In this document: positions 1 to 5,370 of the stretch, in pieces
Numbering within the stretch: position 1 is the stretch's first letter
Layout of the letters: the number at the start of each line of letters is the position of its first letter
Source of the DNA: an uncultured Lachnospiraceae bacterium
GTDB taxonomy: Bacteria > Bacillota > Clostridia > Lachnospirales > Lachnospiraceae
Length of the DNA stretch: 6,294 nucleotides
Direction of reading: 5' to 3'
Assembly: GCA_910579735.1 (NCBI GenBank)
Contig: CAJTUZ010000048.1
Coordinates: 1-6,294, forward strand
Made by a program: the position numbers and the translations under genes
Notes under the pieces: generated by a model
The model's input: only the letters and a program-made list of their open reading frames with translations
What the model was told of the DNA's origin: nothing
Database searches by the model: none

Positions 1-52
1 AAACCCTTGAATAATGGATATTTTCTAAGTCACCTATTCCAACTATCCAACA
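1..52. other. Foreign-looking sequence abutting the truncated MCP gene
   Basis: In the reading frame of the MCP fragment this stretch carries stops at 8-10 (TGA) and 26-28 (TAA). The residues just before the MCP homology (VTYSNYPT) do not match the well-conserved MCP tip, where something like GFAVVAxE is expected. The fit to the family begins abruptly at the Glu codon 53-55. No Shine-Dalgarno site lies in front of the first GTG at 56. This looks like a DNA junction: the end of an inserted or repeated element, a deletion scar, or a few dozen bases of repeat overlap left by an assembler. I do not recognise the sequence as the end of a known insertion sequence. Confidence 0.5.
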
Positions 53-484
53 GAAGTGGGCAATCTTGCAAACAGTACACAGGAATCGTTAAGAGTCGTT
101 GAATCGGTTATTGAGCGTGTACAGCAAAACGTCAGGGAAATTACGGCACAGGTAGAAGAAAACTCTGCCAAATTGGGTACGCAGAATGAATATTTTGCAA
201 ATGTATTTAAGAGCATGCAGGATATGACATCATTGCTCAATCTATCAGTCAGTGCGATCGGCACGATGGGAGATACGTTCGGCAAACAGTCCGAAGTAAT
301 CGAAAAGACGGTATCGATCAATCAGGATATTGCCAAGAGCATTATCAATGAAAACGAGCAGTTTACTTCTATTAATGCCATGGCTGAGAGCAATGCAAAC
401 GATATCGCCGAGGTGGCAAAACAGGCAGGAGCAATCAATGAAATGGTTGATGAAATGAGCAGACTGCTTAAACGGGATGAGTAA
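53..484 (+). pseudogene. Truncated methyl-accepting chemotaxis protein, C-terminal signalling arm only
   Basis: MCPs are sensors whose long antiparallel four-helix bundle controls the CheA kinase through CheW. What remains here is about 143 residues, beginning at EVGNLA, which corresponds to the DEVRKLAE element immediately after the hairpin tip. It then runs through one continuous amphipathic helix of heptads rich in A, S, N, E and Q to the natural stop at 482-484. Full MCPs are usually 400-700 residues, so the sensor, membrane spans, HAMP domain, descending helix and the tip itself are missing. The first in-frame start is a GTG at 56 with no ribosome binding site, so I treat it as a remnant or a gene cut by a junction, not a working short protein. 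A terminator follows about 85 bases downstream. The C-terminus lacks an NWETF-like CheR-tethering pentapeptide. Family assignment is firm; whether the break is biological or an assembly edge is undecided. Confidence 0.8.
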
Positions 485-568
485 GCGGATCAAACGGGAA
501 ATGAATGTAGCGGATAAGCCGTTGGGGAAAGACTGGTTAAATTAGTTAAAATAGAAGAATGGAATTAG

Positions 569-605
569 AAAAAAGGCGTTTCAAAGCAGAGGGAACGCCT
601 TTTTT
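569..605 (+). terminator. Rho-independent terminator after the MCP remnant
   Basis: AAAAGGCGTT (571-580) pairs perfectly with AACGCCTTTT (594-603), a 10-bp stem with a GC core. The loop is about 13 nt, shortened further if T581 and C582 pair with G593 and G592. Six T residues (600-605) follow. The A run before the stem (569-574) would form a T run on the other strand, so it could work in both directions. It separates the MCP remnant from the next transcription unit. Confidence 0.92.
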
Positions 606-650
606 CTGACATAAGGGCCGGCTGCAAAACGCGACATTCGTTGTTTTATA

Positions 651-679
651 TTGCATTACGGGGAGAATCTTGCTAAAAT
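651..679 (+). promoter_or_regulatory. Sigma-A type promoter with extended -10 for the signalling cluster
   Basis: The -35 box is TTGCAT (651-656), followed by a 17-base spacer and TAAAAT (674-679) as -10. A TG dinucleotide at 671-672 makes it an extended -10 (TGCTAAAAT). Transcription would start near 686, about 25 bases before the ATG at 711. This also argues against the in-frame TTG at 651 being a start codon, since it lies inside the -35 box. It is the best promoter found upstream of the six-gene cluster. Confidence 0.75.
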
Positions 680-697
680 TGTAGCAGACTATTTGAC

Positions 698-705
698 AGG
701 TGGAG
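698..705 (+). promoter_or_regulatory. Ribosome binding site that fixes the start of the 183-residue membrane protein
   Basis: AGGTGGAG sits five bases before the ATG at 711. The alternative upstream in-frame TTG at 651 has no comparable site in front of it and falls within the promoter, so 711 is the preferred start. Confidence 0.8.
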
Positions 706-710
706 ATAAA

Positions 711-1262
711 ATGGAAGCAAAAGACGATTTAGTAGTAGAAGGATATCATTTTGCAACGCTGGCCGATGCCGAGACAGCGAGATTAGATGCGAAAAGAATC
801 AGGAATCTGGAAGATAATATTGATTATAGAAATCCGCAGAATGCCCTTATGCTTTATTATAAGGCTTTGGATACTAGGATTTTGCAGACGCCGATCGGAT
901 TTGCTTATCTATTGCAGATACAGGAGCATTTACGTAAATGCGGGGTACCGGAAGATAAGATCCGGCCGATTCCTTTAAATACAACTTTCAGCAACAAAAC
1001 GGATGCAAGCCGTTCCATCAGAAAGAGCGCTGCGGCCAGACAACCGCAATATAAAGGCAGATTTATTACATCCGTGTGTCTGAATGTTCTTATGGTAATA
1101 GTGATCGGGGCCATGTTTGCGATTGCCTTAAAAAGCGACGTACCTAATATTCTAAATTATAGAGAGGCGATCGTTAATGAATATTCGGAGTGGGAGCAGG
1201 AACTGACACAAAGAGAAAGGGCGGTGCGCGAGGCAGAACAGCAGTATGATATGGAACCGTGA
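711..1262 (+). CDS. Single-span membrane protein of unknown function
   Basis: I do not recognise this family. The 183-residue product starts with about 117 soluble residues, mixed helical and charged, including a segment (about 39-80) of the type NPQNALMLYYKALDTRILQTP. A basic stretch (about 99-117) leads into one hydrophobic span at about 118-140, followed by a short helical, strongly charged tail (about 147-183, with E, R and Q repeats) that is probably a coiled coil. By the positive-inside rule, the basic flank before the span places the N-terminal domain in the cytoplasm and the tail outside. There is no signal peptide. It is the first gene after its own promoter and lies 60 bases before the response regulator on the same strand, so it may be co-transcribed with the signalling genes. 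A role as a membrane partner of the sensor kinase is possible, but nothing in the sequence proves it. Confidence 0.8.
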   Translation: MEAKDDLVVEGYHFATLADAETARLDAKRIRNLEDNIDYRNPQNALMLYYKALDTRILQTPIGFAYLLQIQEHLRKCGVPEDKIRPIPLNTTFSNKTDASRSIRKSAAARQPQYKGRFITSVCLNVLMVIVIGAMFAIALKSDVPNILNYREAIVNEYSEWEQELTQRERAVREAEQQYDMEP

Positions 1263-1322
1263 TCTTTGTGAGGCGGTTATCTGCAGACATATGTTACGAA
1301 GAACAGAAAGGAATGCAGTTAT

Positions 1323-2003
1323 ATGGATAAATTGAAAATATTGGTGGTGGATGATGAAAGCCGTATGAGAAAATTGGTAAAAGATTTTCTTACCAAAGCC
1401 AATTATGATGTTTTGGAAGCAGAAGACGGAAGCCAGGCGCTGGATATTTTCTATCAGCAAAAAGATATCGTGCTTATCATTCTGGATATTATGATGCCCA
1501 AAATAGACGGCTGGCAGGTCTGTCGGGAAATCCGCTCCTGTTCTAAAGTGCCGATCATTATGCTGACGGCGAAATCCGATGAAAGAGACGAATTACAGGG
1601 ATTTGAATTGGGCGTCGATGAATATATTTCCAAACCGTTCAGTCCTAAAATACTGGTGGCCCGTGTGGAAGCGATTTTAAGAAGAACCAATCAGATCAGT
1701 GCGGATGAAGTTCTTGAGGCCGGTGGAATTACGATCAATAAGGCAGCGCATATTGTAACGATAGATGGAGCACAGGTGGAGTTAAGTTATAAAGAATTTG
1801 AGCTGCTTTCTTATTTGATCGAAAATAGAGGGATTGCCCTTTCCAGAGAGAAGATATTAAACAGCGTATGGAATTATGATTATTTCGGAGATGCCAGGAC
1901 CATTGATACACATGTAAAAAAACTGCGCAGTAAAATGGGACAGAAGGGTGATCTGATCAAGACGATATGGGGGATGGGATATAAATTCGAGGTGAACGAA
2001 TAA
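1323..2003 (+). CDS. OmpR/PhoB-family DNA-binding response regulator
   Basis: The 226-residue product is a full-length two-domain regulator. The receiver domain (about 4-120) has the acidic pair D10 and D11, the phosphoacceptor D55 in LDIMMP, the switch residue T82 in MLTAK, Y101, and K104-P105. A short linker leads to a winged-helix domain (about 131-225) with the hallmarks SYKEFELLSYL, DARTIDTHVKKLR (recognition helix) and the wing WGMGYKFE. Phosphorylation by a histidine kinase should promote dimer formation and binding to direct-repeat DNA. The AGAAAGGA site at 1305-1312 supports the start. The likely partner is the kinase at 3727-5193, which is encoded downstream after three intervening genes instead of directly next to it. 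Similarity to VanR, ResD or WalR is only at family level, so no symbol is given. Confidence 0.96.
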   Translation: MDKLKILVVDDESRMRKLVKDFLTKANYDVLEAEDGSQALDIFYQQKDIVLIILDIMMPKIDGWQVCREIRSCSKVPIIMLTAKSDERDELQGFELGVDEYISKPFSPKILVARVEAILRRTNQISADEVLEAGGITINKAAHIVTIDGAQVELSYKEFELLSYLIENRGIALSREKILNSVWNYDYFGDARTIDTHVKKLRSKMGQKGDLIKTIWGMGYKFEVNE

Positions 2004-2008
2004 AAGCG

Positions 2009-2039
2009 ATGGGTGTTAAACCTGGTATTTATGGGCGTT
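2009..2039 (+). repeat. Direct repeat ATGGGYGTT, possible response-regulator site
   Basis: ATGGGTGTT (2009-2017) recurs as ATGGGCGTT (2031-2039), 8 of 9 identical and exactly 22 bases apart, which is about two helical turns. The second copy covers the position where a -35 box would lie for the TATAAT at 2055-2060. OmpR-family regulators bind direct repeats on one DNA face, so this is a candidate site for the regulator just upstream. A competing element, the inverted repeat CCTGG (2021-2025) / CCAGG (2040-2044), overlaps it. Confidence 0.35.
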
Positions 2040-2060
2040 CCAGGGGATCGAATATATAAT
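2032..2060 (+). promoter_or_regulatory. Possible internal promoter with perfect -10 and poor -35
   Basis: TATAAT lies at 2055-2060. Seventeen bases upstream the -35 position reads TGGGCG, a poor match to TTGACA. A good -10 with no -35 is typical of promoters that need an activator, and a direct repeat overlaps the -35 region. A start near 2067 would give a leader of about 28 bases before the zinc-ribbon gene. TATAAT also occurs by chance in AT-rich spacers. Confidence 0.4.
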
Positions 2061-2094
2061 AGAACAATAACAAATATAGATAGGAGATATTATA

Positions 2095-2469
2095 ATGGGT
2101 GTTATGATAAGAGTAAGCTGCGGCTCCTGTAAAGCGGACTGGCAATGCAGGACCGGGTGCGGCATGATGCATGGAAATCTTGAAAATGCGGCCGCTTCAT
2201 ATCCCGCAGAGATTAGAAAAGAGATTTATGCAAATGTGCAGGGGGAATATCCGCTGTTTGATTTTTCGTATCAGCCTGCCCGCTGTATGTACTGCCGCGG
2301 GATTGTAAGCGTTCCTGTGTTGGAAGCTGAGGATGGAAAATACCGATATACCGGCGTGTGTGAAGTCTGCGGGGGAGAAGTTGAGACGATACAGGATTTG
2401 TCTCAGACTTCTTGTCCGGTCTGCGGCAAAATGTCTTTGAAAGAAGAAGAGATCGGCCTTTGGGATTAA
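2095..2469 (+). CDS. Ten-cysteine zinc-ribbon-like protein of unknown function
   Basis: This 124-residue soluble protein has four CxxC knuckles (C9/C12, C64/C67, C89/C92, C107/C110) and an extra pair, C18 and C22. The last two knuckles fit a rubredoxin-like zinc ribbon (CEVCGGE, then CPVCGKM), and C64/C67 (CMYC) could close a second site with the N-terminal cysteines. Such ribbons usually bind zinc structurally and mediate contact with protein or nucleic acid; redox sensing is another possibility given the cysteine density. There is no signal peptide or membrane span, so it should be cytoplasmic. A TAGGAG site (2081-2086) stands eight bases before the ATG. Its stop overlaps the ribosome binding site of the LRR gene, so the two are probably translated from one message. 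No specific family is recognised. Confidence 0.85.
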   Translation: MGVMIRVSCGSCKADWQCRTGCGMMHGNLENAAASYPAEIRKEIYANVQGEYPLFDFSYQPARCMYCRGIVSVPVLEAEDGKYRYTGVCEVCGGEVETIQDLSQTSCPVCGKMSLKEEEIGLWD

Positions 2470-2472
2470 GGA
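2468..2472 (+). promoter_or_regulatory. Ribosome binding site inside the zinc-ribbon stop codon; decides the LRR start
   Basis: AAGGA shares its first two bases with the TAA stop (2467-2469) of the gene before it. It is one base from the in-frame ATG at 2474, too close to serve it, but ten bases from the in-frame ATG at 2483. The second ATG is therefore the better start, and the arrangement suggests translational coupling of the two genes. Confidence 0.65.
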
Positions 2473-2482
2473 TATGTCGTTT

Positions 2483-3364
2483 ATGAAACAATATTATCTG
2501 ACAGAAGGCCTCTTTTTTTGTCAAAAGGAAAAAAACAACTGTTTTTCTATTGTCGGTTATGAAGGCGATACGGGGGAATTGTTGATTCCGATGCAAATAG
2601 AAGGTATTCCGGTTATTTCGATCGGAAAAAAAGCGTTTCTGAGAAATCGGCATCTGCAGCATGTGGTGCTGCCGGATTCAATAGAGCAGATTGGAGATTG
2701 GGCATTTTCCGGGTGTTTATTGTTACGAAAGGTGACTATGCCAAAGAAAGCGATAACGTTTGGCAGTCATATATTTCAGAAGACAGACAGCCTTTGTGAA
2801 ATTTCGTTTGCAGGAAATGATGCATTTCCCGGAAGTTTAATGGCGGCCGCTGTGACAGATCTGCAGGCTGAGTATCTGCTTGATCCGGTAGCGGCCGGGA
2901 GTGCCGGCTGGTATCGAAATCTGGATGCGCGGATTTTGACAATGATAAGAGAACCCGAGGACAGTGTATTGAAAGACCTTGTCTATTGTGCGGAAGAAGA
3001 TATGGGAGCCAAACAGGAAAGGTGTTTAAAAGAACAGGTACGAAAGAAAGTTGAAATAGCATTTCTCAGAATGCTTTATAAAGATAATATAACGGATGAT
3101 ATGTCTGCGGAACTGAAAAACTTTCTACAAAGCAGAACAATTGGATGTGCCGATGCATCGGCATGGGAAGTGATGAAAGAGAGGTTTCACAGCCGGAAAG
3201 CATATTGTGATATATTATTGGAAATCGGAGGTATTCATGAAGATAATTTTCAGGCAGCTTTAGAAAATTTAGGAGAAAATGATATAGAATTAAAAGCATA
3301 TTTGTTGAAAAAATGGCAGATCAGACGGCAGGGCTGCGGGTTATGGGAACAATTGGAATTATAG
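2483..3364 (+). CDS. BspA-type leucine-rich repeat protein with helical C-terminal region
   Basis: The 293-residue product (296 if ATG 2474 is used) has a short beta-rich lead-in and then about three LRR_5/BspA repeats. They span about 33-61, 62-84 and 85-107, the last two with an exact 23-residue period. Each follows the pattern LP-x-S-I-x-x-I-G-x-x-A-F-x-x-C-x-x-L-x-x-V, and the first carries the typical IEGIPVISIG entry. The rest (about 130-293) is predicted helical, charged and without repeats I can name. BspA repeats are usually known from secreted or surface proteins, yet this one has no signal peptide, sorting signal or membrane span, so it probably stays in the cytoplasm as a binding scaffold. 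The gene is 13 bases after the zinc-ribbon gene and 86 before the 78-residue gene. LRR assignment is confident; its partner is unknown. Confidence 0.85.
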   Translation: MKQYYLTEGLFFCQKEKNNCFSIVGYEGDTGELLIPMQIEGIPVISIGKKAFLRNRHLQHVVLPDSIEQIGDWAFSGCLLLRKVTMPKKAITFGSHIFQKTDSLCEISFAGNDAFPGSLMAAAVTDLQAEYLLDPVAAGSAGWYRNLDARILTMIREPEDSVLKDLVYCAEEDMGAKQERCLKEQVRKKVEIAFLRMLYKDNITDDMSAELKNFLQSRTIGCADASAWEVMKERFHSRKAYCDILLEIGGIHEDNFQAALENLGENDIELKAYLLKKWQIRRQGCGLWEQLEL

Positions 3365-3428
3365 CGGTTCCGAAATAGAATACGGCAGGTTATACGAAAT
3401 GAGAGGCAGGCTGTTCATAAACGGAATC

Positions 3429-3448
3429 AGATAAGGAGAGGGTTATCT
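3429..3448 (+). promoter_or_regulatory. Small hairpin presenting the ribosome binding site of the 78-residue gene in its loop
   Basis: AGATAA (3429-3434) pairs with TTATCT (3443-3448), leaving an 8-base loop, GGAGAGGG, that is the core of the Shine-Dalgarno sequence for the ATG at 3451. The stem is AT-rich and weak, so it may only be a chance structure; if it forms, it could affect translation of the small gene. Confidence 0.3.
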
Positions 3449-3450
3449 TC

Positions 3451-3687
3451 ATGGAAAGAAAACAACGGGGAGAGCATATTTTAACACAAATAACAGATGA
3501 TATGTATTTGGAGCAGATAATAGAAATGCTGGATGATTTTGCGGCCTCCGATGCTGATCGGATGAAGATCAGCGTATCCGAAGCATATGCACAGGGAGAA
3601 GTAAAACAGCAGTATCATCACGGCCGCTGTGATATTGGAAGTCCTTTTGCAAGAGGCTGCGCTTTTGATGTGCTGGAAGATGATTGA
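3451..3687 (+). CDS. Small 78-residue protein with a YHHGRCDIG-type C-terminus, function unknown
   Basis: I do not recognise an established family. The N-terminal half is acidic and helical (about 16-50, containing EQIIEMLDDFAASDADRMK). The C-terminal third changes character completely: YHHGRCDIGSPFARGC (55-70), with H56, H57, C60, C70 and several glycines. Clustered His and Cys residues of this type suggest a metal, cofactor or thiol site, or a docking motif. A modified-peptide precursor is conceivable, but no maturation enzyme is nearby. The strong purine-rich site AAGGAGAGGG (3433-3442) supports the start and argues for real expression. The gene lies 39 bases before the histidine kinase on the same strand, so a role in kinase signalling is a reasonable inference. 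It has no signal peptide or membrane span. Confidence 0.75.
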   Translation: MERKQRGEHILTQITDDMYLEQIIEMLDDFAASDADRMKISVSEAYAQGEVKQQYHHGRCDIGSPFARGCAFDVLEDD

Positions 3688-3726
3688 TGAAGAGAAAAAG
3701 AAGACAGGATAAAAGAAAGGCAGGAC

Positions 3727-5193
3727 ATGAAATATTCTATTAAGCAGCAGTTTGCAGGCGTTTTTTGCCTTCTGATCATAGGAACGATAGGCGTATGCTG
3801 GTTTATTAACAATACTTTTTTGGAGAACTATTATATCAGAAATAAACAGAATGTGCTCATGAATGCCTATAATTATATGAACACTGCTTCTAATGAAGGA
3901 AAGATCGTTACGGAAGAGTTCGATATAGAATTTCAAAAGATATGCGGAAAATATAACATAAGTTATATATTGCTTGATGCAGAGACGCGGACGCTCAAAG
4001 CCTTTGCAAATGATTATGAAATTTTGGGCAGACAGCTGTTGAACAATCTGTTTGAAGACGCGTCTCCCTTTATGAGAGTATTGGAAAAAGGCGAAGAATA
4101 TGAGATCAGGATCACATTGGATGACCGGACGAAGACCGAGTATATGGAAATGTTCGGTGTTTTGGATAACGGCAATCTTTTTTTGTTCCGCAATCCGATT
4201 GAAAGTATTAAAGAAAGTGTAAAGCTGGCGAATCGTTTTTTGGCCTATGTGGGAATTTCGGCAGCATTTTTAAGTATGTTGATCGGACTGTGGGTATCCG
4301 GGAAGATTACAAGACCTATTATGGAGCTTACCAAAATTTCAGAACGGATGTTACACTTGGATTTTGAAGCCAAATATACCGGGAAAAGTAAAACGGAAAT
4401 TGCACTTTTGGGGCATAATGTGAACGAACTGTCCTGCATTTTGGAAAAGACGATATCCGAGTTAAAGAGCGCCAATAATGAGCTGCAAAGAGATATTGAG
4501 AAAAAAAATGAAATCGATGAGATGCGCAAGGAATTTCTTTCTAATGTATCGCATGAACTGAAGACCCCGATTGCACTTATTCAGGGATATGCGGAAGGAT
4601 TAAAGGAAGGGATCAGCGAGGATGAGGAAAGCAGAGATTTTTATTGTGACGTGATCATGGACGAAGCGGCCAAAATGAACAGCATGGTAAAAAAACTGCT
4701 GACGTTGAACCAGTTGGAATTCGGGAATGATACGATTACTATGGAGCGGTTCGATATCGTTTCATTGATTAAGAATTTTATCCAGTCATCCGAAATATTA
4801 ACGAGACAGAAAGAAATATCGGTACGTATGGAAACGTACGCTCCGATTTATGTATGGGCGGAAGAGTTCAAAATAGAAGAAGTTTTTATGAATTATTTTA
4901 CCAATGCCATTAACTATGCCTTATATGAAAAGATTATTGATATCAAACTGCATAAGAAAGAAAACAAAGTAAGAGTGTCCGTTTTCAACACCGGTAATCC
5001 GATACCGGAAGAAAGCCTTGCTCATTTATGGGAAAAATTCTATAAAGTTGACAAGGCAAGAACACGTGAATACGGAGGGAGCGGTATCGGATTATCGATT
5101 GTTAAGGCTATCATGGAGTCCGTAAATCAGCCATATGGCGTTAATAATTACAACAATGGCGTAGAGTTCTGGTTTGAACTGGAACTGGCCTGA
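3727..5193 (+). CDS. Membrane sensor histidine kinase (HAMP, HisKA, HATPase_c)
   Basis: The 488-residue product has the classic sensor plan. TM1 (about 9-29) is followed by an extracytoplasmic domain (about 30-168, probably a PAS/Cache-like alpha-beta fold that I cannot name further) and TM2 (about 171-191). HAMP (about 192-244) contains TRPIMEL, and a coiled coil leads to HisKA with phosphoacceptor H276 in SNVSHELKTP. The ATP-binding domain (about 378-487) has N389 and N393 in MNYFTNAINYA, a G1-like box FNTGNPIP (420-427), an F box WEKFYKVDKAR and the G2 box GGSGIGLSIVKAI. The G1 box carries Asn421 where Asp of DxGxG is usual; I recall this substitution from other clostridial kinases, so activity is still expected. 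AAAGG at 3716-3720 supports the start. It should autophosphorylate and pass phosphate to the regulator at 1323-2003. The signal is not evident from sequence. Confidence 0.96.
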   Translation: MKYSIKQQFAGVFCLLIIGTIGVCWFINNTFLENYYIRNKQNVLMNAYNYMNTASNEGKIVTEEFDIEFQKICGKYNISYILLDAETRTLKAFANDYEILGRQLLNNLFEDASPFMRVLEKGEEYEIRITLDDRTKTEYMEMFGVLDNGNLFLFRNPIESIKESVKLANRFLAYVGISAAFLSMLIGLWVSGKITRPIMELTKISERMLHLDFEAKYTGKSKTEIALLGHNVNELSCILEKTISELKSANNELQRDIEKKNEIDEMRKEFLSNVSHELKTPIALIQGYAEGLKEGISEDEESRDFYCDVIMDEAAKMNSMVKKLLTLNQLEFGNDTITMERFDIVSLIKNFIQSSEILTRQKEISVRMETYAPIYVWAEEFKIEEVFMNYFTNAINYALYEKIIDIKLHKKENKVRVSVFNTGNPIPEESLAHLWEKFYKVDKARTREYGGSGIGLSIVKAIMESVNQPYGVNNYNNGVEFWFELELA

Positions 5194-5210
5194 TATTGAT
5201 AGAGATGTGT

Positions 5211-5250
5211 TCAAAAAGAGTTCCCGTTTAATTTTCGGGTTTGATTTTTA
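5211..5250 (+). terminator. Weak possible terminator after the histidine kinase
   Basis: CCCG (5223-5226) can pair with CGGG (5236-5239) around a 9-base AT loop, followed by TTTGATTTTT (5240-5249). The GC stem is only four base pairs and the T run is interrupted, so this is a weak candidate. It is at the expected place between the kinase stop and the next promoter. Confidence 0.35.
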
Positions 5251-5257
5251 TGAATAA

Positions 5258-5281
5258 ATAATTTGTCATAAAACAAATTAT
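5258..5281. promoter_or_regulatory. Perfect 9-bp inverted repeat over the -35 box, operator candidate
   Basis: ATAATTTGT (5258-5266) and ACAAATTAT (5273-5281) are exact reverse complements separated by six bases. The half-sites are centred 15 bp apart and cover most of the -35 element and the start of the spacer. A dimeric repressor bound here would block RNA polymerase. The site is AT-rich and is not followed by a T run, so a terminator reading is unlikely. Which protein would bind is unknown; the OmpR-type regulator nearby normally prefers direct repeats. Confidence 0.5.
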
Positions 5282-5291
5282 AGGTTATAAT
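5263..5291 (+). promoter_or_regulatory. Strong sigma-A type promoter of the lipoprotein gene
   Basis: TTGTCA (5263-5268), a 17-base spacer and a perfect TATAAT (5286-5291) make a near-consensus promoter. A start near 5298 would leave a leader of about 73 bases before the GTG at 5371. The leader contains a small hairpin, TACAG (5319-5323) and CTGTA (5328-5332), closing a GAAA tetraloop. An inverted repeat overlaps the -35 box. Confidence 0.82.
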
Positions 5292-5370
5292 ATAGTGTGC
5301 GAAGAGAATGGATCAGACTACAGGAAACTGTACGAGACTGTTCAAACTTATACAGGGAGAATGAGTTGCG

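Noticed and set aside
626..647. AAAAC / GTTTT inverted repeat upstream of the first promoter
   Set aside because: The arms are five bases with a twelve-base centre in AT-rich DNA, within chance expectation, with no T tail or link to a promoter box.
651..710. In-frame TTG at 651 that would add 20 residues to the membrane protein
   Set aside because: It has no ribosome binding site, lies inside a good -35 box, and the ATG at 711 has AGGTGGAG at ideal spacing.
1266..1295. TTGTGA with TATGTT as a promoter directly before the response regulator
   Set aside because: Both boxes are poor and the spacing is 18; a transcript from the 651-679 promoter explains expression more simply.
2474..2482. ATG at 2474 as start of the LRR protein
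   Set aside because: Only one base separates it from the AAGGA site; the in-frame ATG at 2483 has normal spacing. It remains possible and changes the product by three residues only.
5308..5364. Eighteen-codon frame in the lipoprotein leader (ATG 5308 to TGA 5362), possible leader peptide
   Set aside because: Its ATG is about ten bases from the predicted transcript start and the purines before it are too close to serve as a ribosome binding site. Its codons show no regulatory pattern such as runs of one amino acid.
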